Origin: Candidatus Bathyarchaeota archaeon
Lineage (GTDB): Archaea > Thermoproteota > Bathyarchaeia > Bathyarchaeales > Bathycorpusculaceae
Length of the DNA stretch: 64,000 nucleotides
Assembly: GCA_026014685.1 (NCBI GenBank)
Contig: JAOZHW010000003.1
Span: 132,220 to 196,219 of the forward strand
Direction of reading: 5' to 3'
In this document: positions 26,495 through 34,087 of the stretch, piece after piece
Layout: each line of letters opens with the position of its first letter
How positions within the stretch are numbered: position 1 is the stretch's first letter
The notes under the pieces: model-generated
The model's input: only the letters and a program-made list of their open reading frames with translations
Databases searched by the model: none
What the model was told of the DNA's origin: nothing
Position numbers and translations under genes: made by a program

Positions 26495-26857
26495 TCAGGT
26501 AATCACTCTGACTTTCTTTTTTGAAATTATCAATAGCTTACCCGTTACTTCTTTTAGATTTATTCGCTTCTGAGCATTATCAAGGGTTTGTATAATGTTG
26601 ACGGGAGTCGCGGGTTTTGCTTTGATGATAATAACGGTAAGTTGGTTACCCTTGAAAAAGCGGTAGACTTGTGAGAAATGGTTGTCTAACGTAAGAACTG
26701 CAAGTTTATTTTTTGCCGCGTAATTACCTATGGCTTGGTCTTTAGCGCCCCTAAGTTGCGTCTCAGTCACACTTGTTATGTCAAAGCCTCTCTTGACCAG
26801 CCACTCTTGGACATCTCTGGGAACATTTTCGTCCACAAGTATTCGCGGCACAGTCAC
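26495..26857 (-). CDS. DUF5615 (Mut7-C/PIN-like) putative toxin
   Basis: 120 residues from GTG 26857. The N-terminus (PRILVDENVPRDVQEWLVKRGFDITSV) and LTLDNHFSQVY contain the acidic residues of the PIN-like DUF5615 fold (DEN at 9-11 region and LDNHF). In such proteins three or four acidic residues form the RNase site. It lies 7 bp after a DUF433 gene, the usual partner, so it is the toxin half of a type II toxin-antitoxin pair. Confidence 0.85.
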   Translation of the reverse strand: MTVPRILVDENVPRDVQEWLVKRGFDITSVTETQLRGAKDQAIGNYAAKNKLAVLTLDNHFSQVYRFFKGNQLTVIIIKAKPATPVNIIQTLDNAQKRINLKEVTGKLLIISKKKVRVIT

Positions 26858-26864
26858 TACTCTC

Positions 26865-27092
26865 TTAGAGGGTAATAATTACCTCGTTCTCTAGGCATTT
26901 AGAGGCATAAAGAAGCGCTGCTTTGATATCTTCTTCTTTTAGGCTCGGATATTGCCCAAGAACCTCTTTTTCTGATAAGCCATTACCAAGAAGCTCTACG
27001 ATGAGGTAAATTGGAATGCGCGTCCCTTTGATTACTGGTTTACCGCCCAGAATCTCTTGGTCAACTGCAATTCTCTCCATGAACTTTTCCAT
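26865..27092 (-). CDS. DUF433 antitoxin
   Basis: 75 residues. Typical DUF433 sequence: ERIAVDQEILGGKPVIKGTRIPIYLIVELLGNGLSEKEVLGQYPSLKEEDIKAALLYAS, a winged-HTH-like domain that neutralises the DUF5615 PIN-like toxin and probably autoregulates. AGGTGAG lies just before the ATG at 27092. The toxin gene follows 7 bp after. Confidence 0.92.
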   Translation of the reverse strand: MEKFMERIAVDQEILGGKPVIKGTRIPIYLIVELLGNGLSEKEVLGQYPSLKEEDIKAALLYASKCLENEVIITL

Positions 27093-27150
27093 ATTTACTC
27101 ACCTGATAATCCAATTAGGCACTAAATATATTACAGTTGCTTTTTTTCCT

Positions 27151-27942
27151 TCAAGCTACCCCGATTAAGCTGGCGATGGTTGGAATAGAGAGGAAAAGAT
27201 ACGTGTAAATCGCCCCCACCAAAACAATTATGGTAAGCGCTATCAACACATAGTCGCCTCTGTGGAGCTTTAACACGAAGAGGTTAGTGCGTTTCTTGCA
27301 TGCACCCCACGCACGGGACTCCATGGCTTCTGCCAACTCGAGACTCCGCCGAATAGCACTCACAATAAGCGGAATCAGGATGGGGATGTAATTGCGTATG
27401 CGCTTCATCAAACCGCCTTTCTCAAGTTCTAAACCGCGGGCTTTTTGGGCGTCCATGATGGTTTGGGCTTCCTCCGCCAAGACGGGGACGAAGCGGACGG
27501 CTGTGGTGAAGGCGAAAGCGAATTCGTATGGGACACGGGATGTTTCCAGTGCTAAGCCTAAGTGGTCGGGTGAAGTGGTGAGGAAAAAGACCGAGAACGA
27601 CTCAACCAGCACCACAAAGCGCATGGTCATAGCGAACGCGTTTTCCACGTCTGCTACTGGTAAGGTGTAGCTTTTAGTGAAGTAGGTTGTGACGATGTTG
27701 ATGATGAAGATAAAGGACGCTAAAAAAGCCGCCCCACGTAGCGAACGCAGCCACTGCCGCTGAACCCGCGCCAGAAACACAAACGGCAACTGCATCACAA
27801 ACAACACAATCATCGGGAGGATGTCTCGGAAGAGTATGGCGGCAACAAAGATGCAGATGACATAGACGAATTTTACTCTGGGGTCAAGGTTGTGGATGGG
27901 TGAGGAGACTTTGCGGAATTTTAAGCCGTCAAAAACACTCAT
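27151..27942 (-). CDS. ECF transporter T component (EcfT/CbiQ-like)
   Basis: 263 residues with five to six transmembrane helices. The two coupling motifs that grip the ATPases are present: ARG in AQKARGLELEKG and SRAWG in AMESRAWGACKKR (A-R-G type). The protein works with two EcfA ATPases and a substrate-binding S component. Overlaps the upstream ATPase gene by 4 bp (ATGA). No S component lies in the window, so the vitamin or metal transported is unknown; a shared group-II module is likely. Confidence 0.95.
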   Translation of the reverse strand: MSVFDGLKFRKVSSPIHNLDPRVKFVYVICIFVAAILFRDILPMIVLFVMQLPFVFLARVQRQWLRSLRGAAFLASFIFIINIVTTYFTKSYTLPVADVENAFAMTMRFVVLVESFSVFFLTTSPDHLGLALETSRVPYEFAFAFTTAVRFVPVLAEEAQTIMDAQKARGLELEKGGLMKRIRNYIPILIPLIVSAIRRSLELAEAMESRAWGACKKRTNLFVLKLHRGDYVLIALTIIVLVGAIYTYLFLSIPTIASLIGVA

Positions 27943-28763
27943 CTAGCCAACCTCTCCTTAGTTTTAAGCAGCAACGCTTTGGCTTCGTAGAGGTCGATGA
28001 TGTCTTTAGGCAACCCCAACGCAGACAATTTGGTGAATACCTGCGCTACCTGCGGCAGCACAATAGAGGACATCTCAAGCATAGCTGGGTCGGTGAGGAT
28101 TTCGCGTCCCACTCCGTCCGCGACCACTTTGCCCTCTTTCATCAACACCACGCGGGGGTTGCATTCAGCCACAAACTCCACATCATGCGTAACCGCCACC
28201 ACGGTCTTCTTCTGCGTCTGCAGCTGCATGATGAATTGACGCAGCTTCTCTTTCTGTTCGTGGTCTTGTCCGATGGTGGGTTCATCCAAAATCAGCGTGT
28301 TTGGATCCCATGCCAAAACCGAAGCCAACGCCACCCGCTTACGTTCGCCCCCGCTGAGCAGAAACGGCGAAGTCTTGCGGTACTGCGTTAACGAGAGAAG
28401 GTTAAGTGCCCATGTGACGCGGTCTTCGATGACTTTTTGTTCGAAACCGAAGTTTTTGAGAGCAAACGAAATTTCTTCCTCGACGGTTTCGCTGAAGAGT
28501 TGGTGATCGGGATTTTGAAAAACGAACCCAACGTTTCTGGCCAGTGCGGCGACGCTGGATTTTGTGGTTTCCACGCCGTCGATTTTGACGGTGCCCACTG
28601 AGGGTTTGAGTAAGCCATTGAAGTGTTTAACGAAGGTGGATTTGCCTGCGCCGTTCTGCCCCATGATGGCAACGAATTCGCCGTCTTTAATGCTAAGCGA
28701 AATCCCCTTTAACGCCTCGACTTTGCTGGGGTAACTGTAGTGAACGTTTTCGGCTTCAATCAC
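27939..28763 (-). CDS. ECF transporter ATPase EcfA (second)
   Basis: 274 residues, starts GTG overlapping the previous stop (GTGA). Walker A GQNGAGKS, Q-loop FQNPDHQLF, signature LLSGGERKRVA, Walker B LILDEPT, switch His in VAVTHD. The FQNPDxQ sequence is diagnostic for ECF-type ATPases. Pairs with the ATPase at 28760. Confidence 0.95.
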   Translation of the reverse strand: MIEAENVHYSYPSKVEALKGISLSIKDGEFVAIMGQNGAGKSTFVKHFNGLLKPSVGTVKIDGVETTKSSVAALARNVGFVFQNPDHQLFSETVEEEISFALKNFGFEQKVIEDRVTWALNLLSLTQYRKTSPFLLSGGERKRVALASVLAWDPNTLILDEPTIGQDHEQKEKLRQFIMQLQTQKKTVVAVTHDVEFVAECNPRVVLMKEGKVVADGVGREILTDPAMLEMSSIVLPQVAQVFTKLSALGLPKDIIDLYEAKALLLKTKERLAR

Positions 28764-29611
28764 TTCTGGCCCAGTGCCTCCAAAATTTGGTCTGCCAACT
28801 CTTCAGATGAGAGGGGGGTTTTGTCGCCGAGGTTGAAGCCTTCCTTCTTTAGCATTTGGTAAAGTAGGGTGGCTTTTGGGATGCCGACGCCGATTAGGCG
28901 GGTTTCTTCTGAGTTGAGGATGTCTCGGGGGTCGCCTTCGCATCGGATGGTACCTTGATCCATTAAGATTAGGTGGTTGGTGTATTTGGCAGTTAAATCA
29001 AGTCGGTGCTCAACGAGTATAACGGTGATGCCTTGTTCTTTGTTGAGTCGATAGATAACTTCAAAGATTTTTTCAGCGCTAAGCGGATCCAGAAATGACG
29101 TGGGTTCATCTAGGACGATGATTTCGGGCTCCATCGCCAACACAGACGCAATCGCCACACGCTGCTGCTGGCCGCCGCTGATTTCATGCGGAGACCGCTC
29201 GCGGATGTCGTAGATGCCTGTTTGGTTGAGGGCCCAATCTACTTTTTGGCGCATCACCTCTCTTGGTGTACCCAAATTTTCTAATCCGAAGGCGACGTCT
29301 TTTTCGATTGAAAGCGCGAAAAGCTGGTTTTCTGGGTTCTGAAAAACCAAACCCACATGCTTAGCCATCTCGTAAGTGTGATGTTCAAGCGCGTTTATCC
29401 CTGCGACGGTTACTTCGCCTTTGACTTCGCCCTGGTAGAAATGCGGCACTAACCCGTTAAAGCATCGGCACAATGTGGTTTTGCCGCAGCCGCTTGGACC
29501 CGTAATCAAAACGAACTCACCTTTCTCGATTTTGAGGGACACATCATGAATTGAGGGTTTTGATGCGCCTGGATAGGTGTAGGTGAGGTTTTTGATTTCA
29601 ATCAGAGCCAA
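28760..29611 (-). CDS. ECF transporter ATPase EcfA (first)
   Basis: 283 residues, starts TTG 29611. Walker A GPSGCGKT, FQNPENQLF, signature ISGGQQQRVA, Walker B IIVLDEPTSFLDPL, His switch ILVEHRLDL. Forms the EcfA-EcfA' heterodimer with the next gene; both overlap, followed by EcfT, giving the complete energising module. Confidence 0.95.
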   Translation of the reverse strand: MALIEIKNLTYTYPGASKPSIHDVSLKIEKGEFVLITGPSGCGKTTLCRCFNGLVPHFYQGEVKGEVTVAGINALEHHTYEMAKHVGLVFQNPENQLFALSIEKDVAFGLENLGTPREVMRQKVDWALNQTGIYDIRERSPHEISGGQQQRVAIASVLAMEPEIIVLDEPTSFLDPLSAEKIFEVIYRLNKEQGITVILVEHRLDLTAKYTNHLILMDQGTIRCEGDPRDILNSEETRLIGVGIPKATLLYQMLKKEGFNLGDKTPLSSEELADQILEALGQK

Positions 29612-29769
29612 AGTTGTGTGCCTGCTTTACCTTAAGCGTGAGTATTTGCTCATTTAAGCGTAGCTACTCAGCTTTGGTTTTTTCTGTTCTTAACAGTTTT
29701 GGCTTAATTAAGAATTTCCATTAAACAGTTTAAACAAACCCTAAAAGTTTAAACACCAAAAAACGGCGT

Positions 29770-30765
29770 CTAAGTGGGTTTAGCTATTTTTTCTTCAACG
29801 AGAGCTAAACACTTCTTGAGGGCATCTTGAATTTCGCCTTTGCCGCTGACACCTGCCGCCATTGCGTGGCCTCCTCCGACACCTTGCAAGTATTCGCCGA
29901 GGGGTGTGGCGATGTCGGTTCCAAGGTGGATGCCTGCGCCCTCGTTAAATTGTCGGACGCTACGCAGGGATATCTCAAGTTTTCCGCTCTTTTTACCTGC
30001 CACCGCCGACATGTGTGCTCCTAAATCGACCAGTGCCTTAGCGGCGGGAGCTTGAAATGCGCTTACGTGGGAGAGGGCGATTATCCAGCCTTGGACTTTG
30101 ACGATTTTTGCTCTTTTGCAGGCTTTGAGTTTGGCGACGCGTTCGGAGGGGTCGATGGGTATGGCATATTGAGCCAAGGTTTTTTGTGCGTCGATGCCTA
30201 CAGCTACAAGGTTAGCGATTATGCTAAACGTGGGCGAGTTAGCCAACGCAAAATGGCGTGTGTCAAAAGCTATACCCACAAAGAGCGCTGTTGCCTCGTT
30301 GAGGTTGGGTTCCACTTCCGCTTCCTCGAAGAGGCGGTAGATGAGTTCACAGTTTGCAGCAGCTTTATCGTCGATTACGCAGAGCTTGCAGATTTGAAGT
30401 GTCTCTTCGCTTGGAGCGTGGTGGTCGATTATGATTTTTGGGGCAGAAGATTTTCTGATGACGTCGGCGACTTCGTCAAGCTGCTCGATGGTATTCATGT
30501 CAAGTAAAACGATGGCTTCTGCGGATTCAATGTTGGGTTTAAGATTCACCGTTATGGGCAGGTTTTCCAGCAGTGTCTTAGACGGCTTGTTGATGCCCTG
30601 CGGACAACCAATCTCAACCACCACATCAGGCAGAAACCGCTTCAGCAACCCCTGTAAACCATAAGCGGAACAAATCGCATCTGCATCTGCACTGCGATGA
30701 CAAAGCAGCAACACAAAGGACGCTTGCTGGTCTTTTAGAATCTGGATTAGCTTTTTTAGACTCAT
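29770..30765 (-). CDS. DHH-family phosphoesterase (RecJ/NrnA-like)
   Basis: 331 residues. DHH motifs: HRSADADAICSAYGL (motif I), LLDMNTIEQL (II), IDHHAPSEE (III) and the C-terminal DHHA1 domain with GGGHAMAAGVSG. Binds two Mn2+/Mg2+ and cleaves nanoRNA, oligonucleotides or cyclic dinucleotide products. Overlaps the DUF3194 gene by 4 bp; together with prefoldin beta this is a conserved archaeal housekeeping arrangement. Confidence 0.92.
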   Translation of the reverse strand: MSLKKLIQILKDQQASFVLLLCHRSADADAICSAYGLQGLLKRFLPDVVVEIGCPQGINKPSKTLLENLPITVNLKPNIESAEAIVLLDMNTIEQLDEVADVIRKSSAPKIIIDHHAPSEETLQICKLCVIDDKAAANCELIYRLFEEAEVEPNLNEATALFVGIAFDTRHFALANSPTFSIIANLVAVGIDAQKTLAQYAIPIDPSERVAKLKACKRAKIVKVQGWIIALSHVSAFQAPAAKALVDLGAHMSAVAGKKSGKLEISLRSVRQFNEGAGIHLGTDIATPLGEYLQGVGGGHAMAAGVSGKGEIQDALKKCLALVEEKIAKPT

Positions 30766-31049
30766 TTTAGTTTTCTCAAAAAGTTTTCAGTCGCCCTATG
30801 CGCAGCTTCAACAGCTTCCTTCACCAAAACCTCCACGTCAAAACCCTTAGTTTCCTTGGTTAAAAGAAGGTTGATTTCGACGGTTACGTTGACGGGTTTT
30901 GTGCCTTCCACTTCAACGGCTATGTCGAGGCGTTCCACGTCTTTACTTGGAACTTTGCTTAGGATGTGTTTGCGGGCTGCGTCTTCGGTTGTTTGGCATA
31001 AAAGTTCGATTTGCTCGGTGGATAGCTCTGGAAAGCCGAGCTCACCCAT
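30762..31049 (-). CDS. DUF3194 protein
   Basis: About 95 residues from ATG 31049 (a TTG at 31052 is equally spaced). Sequence (FPELSTEQIELLCQTTEDAARKHI ... LDIAVEVEGTKPVNVTVEINLLL ... AVEAAHRATENFLRKLK) matches the small archaeal DUF3194 family, an alpha/beta protein always near prefoldin beta and the DHH gene. Function unknown. Lies 18 bp after the prefoldin beta stop. Confidence 0.85.
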   Translation of the reverse strand: MGELGFPELSTEQIELLCQTTEDAARKHILSKVPSKDVERLDIAVEVEGTKPVNVTVEINLLLTKETKGFDVEVLVKEAVEAAHRATENFLRKLK

Positions 31050-31067
31050 CAAGCATCACGGCTCCGT

Positions 31068-31442
31068 TTAGGAGAGAGGTTGACCTGAGACTGGGCTTAG
31101 GTCTTCTTGCAGTTTTGTTTGTGCTTCTTTAACTTGGGCTTTTATGCGTTCTTCTTGGCGTGCGATGACTGTGCTTCGGGTTTCCAGTAGGCTTTTACGT
31201 TCGTTGAGGTCTTCAGTTACTTTGGCTTTTTCTGCTTTGACGAGCAGAGAACCGATGGCTTTGTAGATGACTGCGTCGTCTGCGGTTTTGGCGAGTTCAG
31301 CGAGGGTTTGTTCTACCTCGTTTTTCTCCATGTCAACCTGCTGCTTTTGTGCAAGGATGGATTGCAGGGTTTGCTGTAGCTGTTGAAGGCGGAGAAGCCT
31401 TTCTTGAACGTTAGGCGGTAACTTGGATAATTCATCACTCAA
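31068..31442 (-). CDS. pfdB: Prefoldin beta subunit
   Basis: 124 residues from TTG 31442. Long coiled-coil arms (residues 5-60 and 80-118, heptads such as LQQLQQTLQSILAQKQQVDMEKNEVEQTL) flank a beta-hairpin (VIYKAIGSLLVKAEKA) as in the beta subunit of archaeal prefoldin, which with alpha forms the hexameric holdase delivering nascent chains to the thermosome. First gene of the operon with DUF3194 and DHH. Confidence 0.96.
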   Translation of the reverse strand: MSDELSKLPPNVQERLLRLQQLQQTLQSILAQKQQVDMEKNEVEQTLAELAKTADDAVIYKAIGSLLVKAEKAKVTEDLNERKSLLETRSTVIARQEERIKAQVKEAQTKLQEDLSPVSGQPLS

Positions 31443-31477
31443 AGTGTATTCCTTCCACCCAGAAATTAACGCCGCTA

Positions 31478-31648
31478 TTAATTAAGGGTTTCCAGCGTTT
31501 TTGCAGCTTGAAATGCTGCGATTTCTCTACTAGACCCATCAACAGTCTTCTTAAAAGTCGTGTGCTTGCTTGAACGAACATCTTCAAAGCCATTTGAACG
31601 CAAAATTTCAATTACTTTTCACTGAGGCAATGGTCGAAGCTTTGGCAT
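31478..31648 (-). pseudogene. Decayed HicA toxin
   Basis: The frame from ATG 31648 reads MPKLRPLPQ, then TGA (31619-31621), then KVIEILRSNGFEDVRSS...FKKTVDGSS, and ends at 31478. This is HicA-like (dsRBD-fold mRNA interferase), but with an in-frame stop at codon 10, and the catalytic-His region (normally GSH in the first strand) has drifted to SSKHTT. Inactive in all likelihood. Follows hicB by 11 nt. Confidence 0.75.
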
Positions 31649-31659
31649 TCAGAACCCCT

Positions 31660-31889
31660 TTAGGAACCCTTAACAGCGATGTTTGTTAACGAAAGAGACA
31701 ATAAATCCTCAAGCGCAGGTTTGAGCGTGTCTGGGTCTCGTTGAGGTAATCGTCGATAAGGTCAACCATATTCGCTTTAACTTCCCCCTCAGTCTTCCCT
31801 TGTATAGCAATATCGAGAAGGGGGCAAGAAGCAACAAACCACTTCCCTTCACGAGCAATGATAATCGGAAAAGGCAACTGAACCGACAT
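31660..31889 (-). pseudogene. Frameshifted HicB antitoxin
   Basis: Intact N-terminus SVQLPFPIIIAREGKWFVASCPLLDIAIQGKTEGEVKANMVDLIDDYLNE (HicB RNase H-like fold). The frame then shifts; the next frame continues with DPDTLKPALEDLLSLSLTNIAVKGS and stops at 31660. The original 67-residue frame ends at 31686 with a nonsense tail. So the gene is broken by an indel near 31740. Partner of the dead hicA. Confidence 0.8.
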
Positions 31890-32006
31890 ATATCAACACA
31901 AAACGTCCATCAACGATATAATTTTCCCCAAAAAACCCAGCATACCTCGGCGGCATTGTAGAAAAATCTAAAAAACCACCCCATCATACACTCTGACGGT
32001 GCCTGT

Positions 32007-32330
32007 ATGCTAAAAAAACTCGCGACCATACTGGTCGCCAACGCGATTCTGATAGGGTTCTTCGTCTGGACAAGCTACGCAATCGCCAACCAATTCAACA
32101 GCCACCCAAACGAACTACTCTACGTCCACTGGAACCTTCTCGGAACCAGCTTAATCACATACGCAGGTACCATAATCGACGGTACATTCATCGCCTCTGG
32201 CGCAACCACAGTCTTCGTAGACTTCCCCTTCTGGTTATTCTTCACCACAACAACCCTCAACCTCATCTACATCGTGAAACTGCTAAGAGAACAAGAAACT
32301 CAGAAAAAGAAACCTCAAAACCCGAACTAA
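32007..32330 (+). CDS. Small membrane protein, function unknown
   Basis: 107 residues with an N-terminal membrane helix (LATILVANAILIGFFVWTSYAI), a middle Thr/Ala-rich hydrophobic stretch and a C-terminal helix (FWLFFTTTTLNLIYIVKLL) followed by a basic tail. No recognised domain. Stop is 3 bp before repeat copy B; the only nearby partner is the damaged secreted-protein gene. Confidence 0.6.
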   Translation: MLKKLATILVANAILIGFFVWTSYAIANQFNSHPNELLYVHWNLLGTSLITYAGTIIDGTFIASGATTVFVDFPFWLFFTTTTLNLIYIVKLLREQETQKKKPQNPN

Positions 32331-32333
32331 AAC

Positions 32334-32375
32334 CACGCGACGTCTCAGCGCTGACCTCCCCTCCCTTATTTAAAG
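32334..32375 (-). repeat. Dispersed intergenic repeat, copy B
   Basis: Minus strand: CTTTAAATAAGGGAGGGGAGG then palindromic TCAGCGCTGA then GACGTCGCGTGG. Differs from copy A mainly in the hairpin, where b has TCAGC/GCTGA instead of TCA/TGA. Begins 3 bp after the stop of the gene ending at 32330, which it faces. Confidence 0.85.
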
Positions 32376-32383
32376 GTACAATA

Positions 32384-32428
32384 GCGCGGCTTTGCTGCTC
32401 TGAGCACCTACCCCCCTTATTTATAGAG
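32384..32428 (-). repeat. Dispersed intergenic repeat, copy G
   Basis: Minus strand: CTCTATAAATAAGGGGGGTAGG then TGCTC-A-GAGCA hairpin then GCAAAGCCGCGC. Only 8 bp from copy B, both in the same orientation, forming a tandem pair. Confidence 0.65.
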
Positions 32429-32530
32429 CCCCACCTGACCCCGAATGCAGAAACCTCAAAAAGCAAAATATCCAGTCGCAGCTGGTTACTCAAAAAGTAA
32501 ACAATATAGCTCAAGTCTTATAATCCTTCA

Positions 32531-33091
32531 ATGAAACCCTCCACAACCATCCTTTACACCATGGTAACACTAAGCCTAGCTTTCAGCATAGCCGCATTTG
32601 TTATTGTAGCCCAGAACAACGGTGTCTTTGCACCAAGCAGCCCATCGAGTACTACCAGCCCGTATCCCACCATGCCATCAGTTACAACACCCCCAATCAC
32701 AAATACGCCAACAACCACATCGCCCCCTCCCAGTAGTGGATTAACGCTCAGTTATTCAGAGTCCAACCGAGAAGAAAGCAATGGTAAAACTAAGGTCACC
32801 TTAACAGTAACCGCTGAATATCACAATGGACGTGGTATCACCGAAAGCTATTCCAAATTCTACCTGCAACTATACGCCCCAAGAACAACCGTTTACATAT
32901 ATGATGGAACAACTTACCCAAAGAACAGCGGAACCTTCACAGTAGGACCTTAACCCCCATCGGAAGTTTTCCAACTGAATTTCGAATTCTCAACCACCAC
33001 CTTCAATGGAATGGACCCCGCGACCACAAAATACCAACTACAATACAACGGAACAGCCACAATAAACTGGACAAATCAAGGCTATTATTAG
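32531..33091 (+). pseudogene. Secreted beta-sandwich protein interrupted by an in-frame stop
   Basis: Signal peptide (TILYTMVTLSLAFSIAAFVIV), Thr/Ser/Pro-rich linker, then a beta-rich domain. A TAA at 32951-32953 ends the frame after GTFTVGP. The same frame continues without stop for 45 further codons (PPSEVFQLNFEFSTTTFNGMDPATTKYQLQYNGTATINW) to TAG at 33089, a plausible C-terminal half. Either a pseudogene or a nonsense mutation in this genome; lies in a decay patch next to dead hicBA. Confidence 0.75.
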
Positions 33092-33211
33092 CGGTCCTCT
33101 ACCCCATAGGTTTCAACATAAAACCACTAATAGAAACCAAACATGATGGCAAAACCAATCCCTTCAAAGCAGCCCAGAGCCCATCAAACCCCCAACTACT
33201 TAACGGTTAAC

Positions 33212-33598
33212 CTACACCCAAACCGTATGTAATTCTTTAACTTGTTTAAAGTGAGCATCATCCGAAAAAAGATGGCACCCCATAATTTGAGCAGACGCCG
33301 CAATCACGCTATCCGCCATCGGCATCTGATGCTTGCTCCTCAACTCTGCACTCTTAACAGCAATCTCGTAGTTGACATCGACAACTTGAAAATCCCGCTT
33401 AATCGTGCTGCTTCTCAACGCTGCAACCACTTTGCCATCTGTTCTCAAAACGAGTCGGTAGATTTCATGGACAGTTAAAGAGGAAACAAACTTTTCATTT
33501 TGTGACTTAAATTCTTCCCTGAGTTTATTGGCTAACTGTGGGTCAGTTGTGTAGAAGGACTCCGCGAAGAAGCGTGTATCATACAGACGTTTAGGCAT
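33212..33598 (-). CDS. VapC-type PIN-domain toxin
   Basis: 128 residues. PIN acidic residues: Asp7 in LYDTRF, Glu45 in VHEIYRL, and Asp in MPMADSVIAASAQ and FSDDAHFKQV, arranged as in VapC RNases (Mg2+-dependent). Overlaps the antitoxin by 8 bp. Ends with VKELHTVWV; a decayed relative is found at 58132. Confidence 0.92.
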   Translation of the reverse strand: MPKRLYDTRFFAESFYTTDPQLANKLREEFKSQNEKFVSSLTVHEIYRLVLRTDGKVVAALRSSTIKRDFQVVDVNYEIAVKSAELRSKHQMPMADSVIAASAQIMGCHLFSDDAHFKQVKELHTVWV

Positions 33599-33824
33599 CT
33601 TCTTCTCTCATTTGATCTAACCATTTTTTTGCTTCTTCTACGGTTGCTTTTCCTGCACTGCTTCCGATTAAATCAAGAAAGCTTGGCTGTTTTTTTATGA
33701 CTATCTTGCCTTCCTCTTCGACGATTTTGACTTTGGAGTTTTCCTCTATTTTGAATTTTCTCCTGATTTTAACGGGTATGGTGACTTGCCCTTTTCTTGT
33801 AACTACAACTTCTTCCGTAGTCAT
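33591..33824 (-). CDS. AbrB/MazE-like antitoxin (VapB)
   Basis: 77 residues from ATG 33824. N-terminal AbrB swapped-hairpin DNA-binding fold (EEVVVTRKGQVTIPVKIRRKFKIEENSKVKIVEEEGKIVIKK), then the C-terminal toxin-binding tail (EEAKKWLDQMREED). Overlapping with the PIN gene. Likely represses its own promoter. Confidence 0.92.
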   Translation of the reverse strand: MTTEEVVVTRKGQVTIPVKIRRKFKIEENSKVKIVEEEGKIVIKKQPSFLDLIGSSAGKATVEEAKKWLDQMREEDA

Positions 33825-34087
33825 ACTTGAGGCACAGTAATACAAACTTAAAAGTATTACTTAAGGATTCGCAGATCGGTATGATTCCAAATACCTGAGA
33901 AACTCATGACCTAATTCAGGGCTATCCATAGTCGCTCGAAGTAGCCACTCGCCACCGCCACCTCTCCGCCGTCGAAAATGGCAAACGCAACCACAGGCAC
34001 ACAAACCATTTCTCGCATCTCAAACGCCGAAGCAACTGTATCTTTTGAGATAAGGTTCATATATTTCGGGTTAAAAATCCAATATTG

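Noticed and set aside
29612..29769. Short inverted repeats (TTTAAAC) between ecfA and the DHH gene
   Set aside because: AT-rich promoter-like sequence; the repeats are too short to support a feature.
30052..30507. 151-codon plus-strand frame opposite the DHH gene
   Set aside because: Fully antisense to a well-supported DHH phosphoesterase with matching motifs; a shadow frame.
31619..31621. In-frame TGA in hicA read as selenocysteine or other recoding
   Set aside because: HicA has no selenocysteine history, no SECIS-like structure was seen, and the partner hicB is also frameshifted, so decay is simpler.
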